64,000 nucleotides of DNA, taken from NCBI GenBank assembly GCA_910575435.1, contig CAJTGI010000003.1, positions 1-64,000 of the forward strand. The letters are read 5' to 3'. Below, piece by piece: positions 60,223 through 64,000 of this stretch. Under the pieces are notes generated by a model, which was not told the DNA's origin, did not search any database, and saw nothing but the letters and a program-made list of their open reading frames with translations. Within the stretch, counting starts at the first letter, position 1, and every line of letters starts with the position of its first letter. This DNA comes from Clostridiaceae bacterium (GTDB lineage Bacteria > Bacillota > Clostridia > Lachnospirales > Lachnospiraceae). The translations under genes were made by a program, and so were the position numbers.

Positions 60223-61577
60223 GTGCGGTAGTAGCATCTAAGGCACCTGTGGTTTCCAAGGCGCCCGTGGCATCCAAGGCACCGGATGCTTCTAAGGCGC
60301 CAGATGCATCCAAGGCACCGGATGTTTCCAAGGCGCCGGATGCTTCCAAGGCTCCGGATGTTTCCAAAGCGCCAGACACTTCCGGGACGCCGGATGTTTC
60401 CAAAGCGCCGGACACTTCCAAGGCACCGGATACCTCCAAGGCTCCAGACGTTTCCAAGGCACCGGATGTATCCAAGGCTCCAGACACTTCCAAGGAACCA
60501 GATGCTTCTAAGGCACCTGATGTAACAGAAGCACCAGGAATTACTTTGGAATTGACGAAATTCGATTCAGCTGCCAACAAGCCTGGCACGGTTACTCTAA
60601 ACGTAAATGGCGAGAAGACAGCAATCACAAGTTATACGGTAACCTTTAAGACAAAACAGTTAACCCAGGCGGCAGATGCCACAGTGACAAACAGTGATAA
60701 GTTCTTCTGGAACGATAAGGAGCAGACAGACATCAAAGTGCTGGACAGCGATGCTGCAGATTTCAACACTATTAAGGTGGAAGGTCTGTCAAAGCTTACT
60801 GGCAAGTGGGATTGTAACTTTGGTTATGGACGCATTGAGAATGTAGCCAAGGAATGGAGCATGAGCGATATTGTGCTGACGCTCAATGACCAATATGAAT
60901 TTGACTACGATGTGGCAGAGCTAACCTCTAAGGCTGGCAAGATTGCAGATGCAAGCACAGAGGAGGATTGTCAGAAGATTGACCTTCACAGTATGTGGGG
61001 TGAGCCGGTAACTTTGGTTGGAAAGAAAATTGAAAATCCTGGTACGCCGGAGGGACCTTCCGAGCCTACACCTGCACCGATCAGGTTGAATTTGACTGCA
61101 TTTGATAGTGCTAATAATAAGCCTGGCGAAGTTAAATTGACAGTAGGAGACACGGAAACAGAAATCACAAGCTATACTGTGACCTTTAAGACAAAACAGT
61201 TGACTCAGGCAGCGGATGCCATTGTGACAAACAGTGATAAATTCTTCTGGAATGATAAGGAGCAGACAGATATCAAAGTGTTGGATAGCGATGCCGCAGA
61301 TTTTAATACCATTACGGTTGAAGGATTGGAGCATCTTGGAGAATGGAAGGCAAACCTTGGTTATGGACGGATTGAGAATGTAGCCAAGACATGGAGCATA
61401 AGCGATATTGTTTTGACAGTCAATGGGAAATATACATTTGACTATGACGAAGCATCGGTAGCGTCTTATGCTGGTAAGATAAAAGATGAAGATGCCGAAA
61501 ATAATTGTCAGAAAGTGGATCTCCATAGTATGTGGAGTGGAGCAGTGACACTGACTGGAAAAGAGATCACCCAATAA
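59850..61577 (+). CDS. Secreted Big2-like surface protein with 6-residue repeats (gene B)
   Basis: A 575-residue protein with AAGGAGGA before ATG 59850. The same signal peptide and Big2-like domain as gene A (identical for 124 residues), then about 17 copies of a six-residue SKAPDx repeat as stalk, then two tandem modules of about 150 residues starting LELTKFDSAANKPG and LNLTAFDSANNKPG. The modules share long identical stretches (SYTVTFKTKQLTQAADA, SDKFFWNDKEQTDIKVLDSD, GYGRIENVAK, DLHSMW). These resemble carbohydrate-binding beta sandwiches, but no family is certain. A strong promoter lies upstream. Confidence 0.85.
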   Translation: MKLSRNARKLVALTLSAALVLGGVAVNGSSASAAKKATLKLSKKSAKITVGKKLTLKVKKKNVKSAKVTWKSSKKAVASVSKKGVVKAKKAGKAKITATIKYKAKGSKKTKKKTLKCTVTVTKKSAVVASKAPVVSKAPVASKAPDASKAPDASKAPDVSKAPDASKAPDVSKAPDTSGTPDVSKAPDTSKAPDTSKAPDVSKAPDVSKAPDTSKEPDASKAPDVTEAPGITLELTKFDSAANKPGTVTLNVNGEKTAITSYTVTFKTKQLTQAADATVTNSDKFFWNDKEQTDIKVLDSDAADFNTIKVEGLSKLTGKWDCNFGYGRIENVAKEWSMSDIVLTLNDQYEFDYDVAELTSKAGKIADASTEEDCQKIDLHSMWGEPVTLVGKKIENPGTPEGPSEPTPAPIRLNLTAFDSANNKPGEVKLTVGDTETEITSYTVTFKTKQLTQAADAIVTNSDKFFWNDKEQTDIKVLDSDAADFNTITVEGLEHLGEWKANLGYGRIENVAKTWSISDIVLTVNGKYTFDYDEASVASYAGKIKDEDAENNCQKVDLHSMWSGAVTLTGKEITQ

Positions 61578-61644
61578 GTGTTGTTTGATATTTTATATAG
61601 GAAGACTTCTGAAATGATTTAAGGAGAAGTTGGAATATGAGCAT

Positions 61645-61676
61645 AGGGCTGTTGTGCAAATGAGTGCAACAGCCCT
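61645..61676 (+). terminator. Stem-loop after gene B
   Basis: AGGGCTGTTG (61645-61654) and CAACAGCCCT (61667-61676) form a perfect 10-bp stem, followed only by TCGTT, so termination may be incomplete. Confidence 0.6.
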
Positions 61677-61864
61677 TCGTTATGCCGAGTTAATTTTTGA
61701 TGCAAATGAATTCTGGCTATTGTTTCCTTTTCTTGATGAAAAATATCTTTTTCTGACATAAGTAGAGTTGATATTCCATTTTCTCATGACATAATAAATG
61801 CTAACGCATTTATCTTGCAAGTTGCTTTGCAACTTGGGTTATGCCAGAAACCATGGCATGAATT

Positions 61865-62082
61865 ATGATATAATGATAAGCGGACCGAGCAAGCCTGCTT
61901 GTGAGGGCGCAACAAGATCATGAACGCAGTTCATGATATAATGATAAGCGGACCGAGCAAGCCCACTTGTGAGGGCGCAACAAGATCATGAACGCAGTTC
62001 ATGATATAATGATAGGCGGACCGAGCAAACCCACTTGTGAGGGCGCAACAAGATCATGAACGCAGTTCATGATATAATGATA
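61865..62082 (+). repeat. 68-bp tandem repeat, three full copies plus a partial one
   Basis: Units start at 61865, 61933, 62001 and 62069 (partial). Each begins ATGATATAATGATA, holding a TATAAT, continues with GCGGACCGAGCAA, and ends with a perfect 9-3-9 palindrome, ATCATGAAC-GCA-GTTCATGAT, that runs into the next unit. Copies differ at only a few bases. The array stops about 50 bp before the next gene. Confidence 0.92.
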
Positions 62083-62135
62083 ATAAAAATGGGGTTGGCG
62101 AAATGTGAATGAAAGAATGTTGGAGGATAGAAGGT

Positions 62136-62531
62136 ATGAATTGGGAGAAGATTCTAAGATCGTCAATTTCGGATCATATGACCTTAGACGAAATTATCTC
62201 TAAATTTGAAAAAATGTGTGACATTGATTTAGAATTGGAAGACCCGCAAGATGATGTGCGGCTGTTTGAAACTGGCGCATATGATATCGACGGTAATGAA
62301 CTATTTTATTTTTCTTTGGTAAGGCAATTTCCGAACGAAGAGGAAGAGTTTTGCCAATTTCATCTAGATGTATTGTATTCTCTGGATGATGCCAACCGGG
62401 ATTTATCAGAGTCTGCCTGGAGTTTTGATATCGATACGGATTTTTTTGCGTATGTTAGAAACTCTAAGGCATATATGGCAGTAAAAGATCAAGAAATAAT
62501 TAGGATTGATATTTATATGGATGAAACATAG
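62136..62531 (+). CDS. Small acidic protein, unknown function
   Basis: A 131-residue acidic protein (MNWEKILRSSISDHMTLDEI) started at ATG 62136 after TGGAGGATAG. It has an alpha-beta look (DVRLFETGAYDIDGNELFYF, FHLDVLYSL), with no TM or signal peptide. The shape and acidity recall small immunity-type proteins, but no family motif supports this. Expression may depend on the 68-bp repeat array directly upstream. It ends before a bidirectional terminator shared with hisS. Confidence 0.6.
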   Translation: MNWEKILRSSISDHMTLDEIISKFEKMCDIDLELEDPQDDVRLFETGAYDIDGNELFYFSLVRQFPNEEEEFCQFHLDVLYSLDDANRDLSESAWSFDIDTDFFAYVRNSKAYMAVKDQEIIRIDIYMDET

Positions 62532-62559
62532 ATCTTAGGAAACTGATATATTATGGGAG

Positions 62560-62591
62560 AAGCCGGCATTTGGATGTTCAAATGCCGGCTT
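62560..62591. terminator. Bidirectional terminator between convergent genes
   Basis: AAGCCGGCATTTG (62560-62572) and CAAATGCCGGCTT (62579-62591) form a perfect 13-bp stem with a 6-nt loop between the small acidic gene and hisS. Confidence 0.85.
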
Positions 62592-62624
62592 TCCTCATAT
62601 CATAATTCATGGTATTTTTCATTG

Positions 62625-63875
62625 TTAATCAAACAATTTTACGCCATCTTCCTGGCCATACACGGCGAAACCGTCAAAGCCCTGGTCCTCTATTTTATTT
62701 AGGAACTTCCCGAGTTTTTTTGGTCTGGCAAAAACAGAAACCATGTAATCCTCTCGCAATTCTTCTGCGTAAGATAGGGCGGGAACGAAGGTTTCAGCGT
62801 CATAAAATACTGCAATGCGTTTCTTCTGTCCAGGAATTTGGTAATCTTCCGCCATCAATATGCTAAATATTCTCTCAAATCCAATGGAAAATCCCACGGC
62901 GGGAATTTCTTCATTTACAAATTTGCCGATGAGGTTATCGTATCGTCCTCCTCCGGCTACGGCGCCGCTGTAGCCTTCTGCTTCCACCTCGAAAATCGTG
63001 CCAGTGTAATAGCCCTGTCCCCTGACGAGAGATGGGGCGAATACTACAGGAAATGTGTTTCCGCTCACATTCAGGACGGTCTCCATAATATATTTCAAAT
63101 TATCTAGGCAATCTCCACCGCAGACCTGGGACACGGAATCTAAGTCCAGAGAGCCATTTTCAAACAACCCGATAAATTTCTGGATGGAAGAGGCTGGGAA
63201 GGCGGCTTCTTCCAGTTCCCTTCTCACGCCGTCTATTCCTATTTTATCCTGTTTATCAAAGATGATAGCAAGTTTTTCATGGTCTTCCTCACAGAATCCA
63301 GCATAAGAAAAGATGCTTTTTAAGATGCGTCGGTCATTTATTTTTACTTGATATTTTTTTAATCCAATATGATTTAAGGCTTTCGTGGTGGTCAAAATCA
63401 AATCCACTTCCGCATCTGGGGATGGATTTCCAATGATGTCGATATCGCACTGCATAAATTCCCTCAATCTGCCTTTTTGCGGCCGCTCTGCCCGGTATAC
63501 CCGATCCATCTGGATGACCTTGAATGGGGTGGGCAGTTCGTTTCTATTGTTGGCGAAGTAGCGTGAGAGGGGCAGTGTCAGGTCGTACCGAAGTCCCATG
63601 TCAGACAGTTCTTTTTCTGACGGTTCTTCTTTCTGCAAGGCAGAAGATAATTTCTGTCCCCTTTTTAGGATTTTAAATATGAGATTCAGATTTTCTCCAC
63701 CTTCGCTCTTGTCCAGGTTGACGGCATCTTCTATGATGGGGGTGGTGATTCTGGAAAAGCCCGCATCCTGGTACACTCCTAGAATAGTGTGCTGCAGGTA
63801 GTCCCGAATTGCTGTTTCTTTTGGAAGATAATCTCTTGTCCCTTTTACTGGTGTTGATTTCATGCGATACCTCAT
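62625..63875 (-). CDS. hisS: Histidine--tRNA ligase
   Basis: A 416-residue protein. ATG 63875 follows AGAAGGAAG at good spacing; ATG 63863 (MKSTPVKGTRDYLP) is an alternative. Class II motifs: PVKGTRDYLP, motif 2 region YRAERPQKGRLREFMQCDID, the histidine-binding segment LVRGQGYYTGTIFEVE, and motif 3 PAVGFSIGFERIFSIL with AGGGRYDNL. The C-terminal anticodon-binding domain is present (RIAVFYDAETFVPALSYAEE). In the His-binding segment QG replaces the usual LD of RGLDYY. Length is normal, so it is a synthetase or a close HisZ-like paralogue; intact motif 3 favours the synthetase. Confidence 0.9.
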   Translation of the reverse strand: MRYRMKSTPVKGTRDYLPKETAIRDYLQHTILGVYQDAGFSRITTPIIEDAVNLDKSEGGENLNLIFKILKRGQKLSSALQKEEPSEKELSDMGLRYDLTLPLSRYFANNRNELPTPFKVIQMDRVYRAERPQKGRLREFMQCDIDIIGNPSPDAEVDLILTTTKALNHIGLKKYQVKINDRRILKSIFSYAGFCEEDHEKLAIIFDKQDKIGIDGVRRELEEAAFPASSIQKFIGLFENGSLDLDSVSQVCGGDCLDNLKYIMETVLNVSGNTFPVVFAPSLVRGQGYYTGTIFEVEAEGYSGAVAGGGRYDNLIGKFVNEEIPAVGFSIGFERIFSILMAEDYQIPGQKKRIAVFYDAETFVPALSYAEELREDYMVSVFARPKKLGKFLNKIEDQGFDGFAVYGQEDGVKLFD

Positions 63876-64000
63876 TTCTGCGCTTCCTTCTGTTGTATTT
63901 ATCATAGAAGAATGTAACGCTTATTAATATTTTAAACCTGTTTTTAAGCATATCATAAATGATATCTTTCAGCAATATTCCTATATGAAAAAACTTTTTT

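Larger units (their letters stand above)
61578..62135. other. Gap holding palindromes and a 68-bp tandem repeat
   Basis: No gene is supported in these 558 bp. They contain the gene B stem-loop, a CAAGTTGC/GCAACTTG palindrome near 61817-61836, and the 68-bp repeat array at 61865-62082. Confidence 0.6.

Noticed and set aside
59846-60628. Long minus-strand frame opposite gene B
   Set aside because: Shadow of the six-residue repeat and Lys-rich domain on the plus strand.
61865-62082. CRISPR array
   Set aside because: The 68-bp units are repeated over their full length with no unique spacers, and no cas genes are nearby.
1-64000. tRNA or rRNA genes
   Set aside because: I saw no cloverleaf with a GTTCRA-type T arm or rRNA-like sequence while reading; a covariance scan would be needed to exclude tRNAs fully.

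Overview
The window comes from a low-to-mid GC Firmicute, most likely a Lachnospiraceae-type clostridium. The evidence is strong AGGAGG ribosome sites with ATG/GTG/TTG starts, a clostridial division and cell-wall cluster (mraZ-rsmH-ftsL-two class B PBPs-murD-ftsW-divIB-ftsZ), and a Tn916-type excisionase/integrase closing a large integrative element.

Bases 1 to about 33,000 are the right-hand part of an integrative and conjugative-type element (ICE); its left end lies outside the window. It carries the C-terminal part of an NAD-dependent DNA ligase, an SSB, YodL-domain and YkgJ-type proteins, a MoxR-like AAA+ ATPase with a CobT-like metallopeptidase/vWA partner, a DNA methylase-like protein, an Rpn/PD-(D/E)XK protein, a secreted nuclease and many family-less ICE proteins. 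It ends with xis and int, next to chromosomal ychF. Two cargo islands stand out. At 4,125-8,135 an AT-rich island between two XRE regulators encodes a membrane-anchored SAM methyltransferase and a B12-binding-type radical SAM protein with an expanded cysteine motif. At 13,274-20,706 a Tn4451-like mobilizable element (large serine recombinase, MobA/L relaxase, HTH-GyrI regulator, C39-like protein, SdpI-like protein) sits inside the Walker A motif of the AAA+ gene. Three genes of this ICE carry lesions that could be reversible: the serine-recombinase insertion, an 8-bp tandem duplication that splits the vWA gene, and an A8 tract that splits a zinc-ribbon/TM gene.

Bases 33,056-49,017 are chromosomal housekeeping: ychF, lgt, a two-component remnant (histidine kinase plus a winged-helix protein without receiver), the division cluster with three MraZ boxes at 10-bp spacing, and a CPBP protease. 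mraY and murG are absent from the cluster. Several intergenic gaps here hold long inverted repeats, including a nested hairpin between mraZ and rsmH.

Bases 49,116-54,695 hold two c-di-GMP proteins (receptor-GGDEF and PAS-degenerate GGDEF-EAL) and an unusual GH13 amylase-VOC fusion. A 253-bp direct duplication of the end of the fusion gene flanks a second Rpn-family gene.

Bases 56,550-61,676 are a divergent pair of secreted Big2-like proteins. Their first 408 bp are nearly identical and inverted, with a tyrosine recombinase and one strong promoter between them, which looks like a possible promoter-inversion switch. A 68-bp tandem repeat, a small acidic protein and hisS end the window. No rRNA, tRNA or CRISPR array was recognised.
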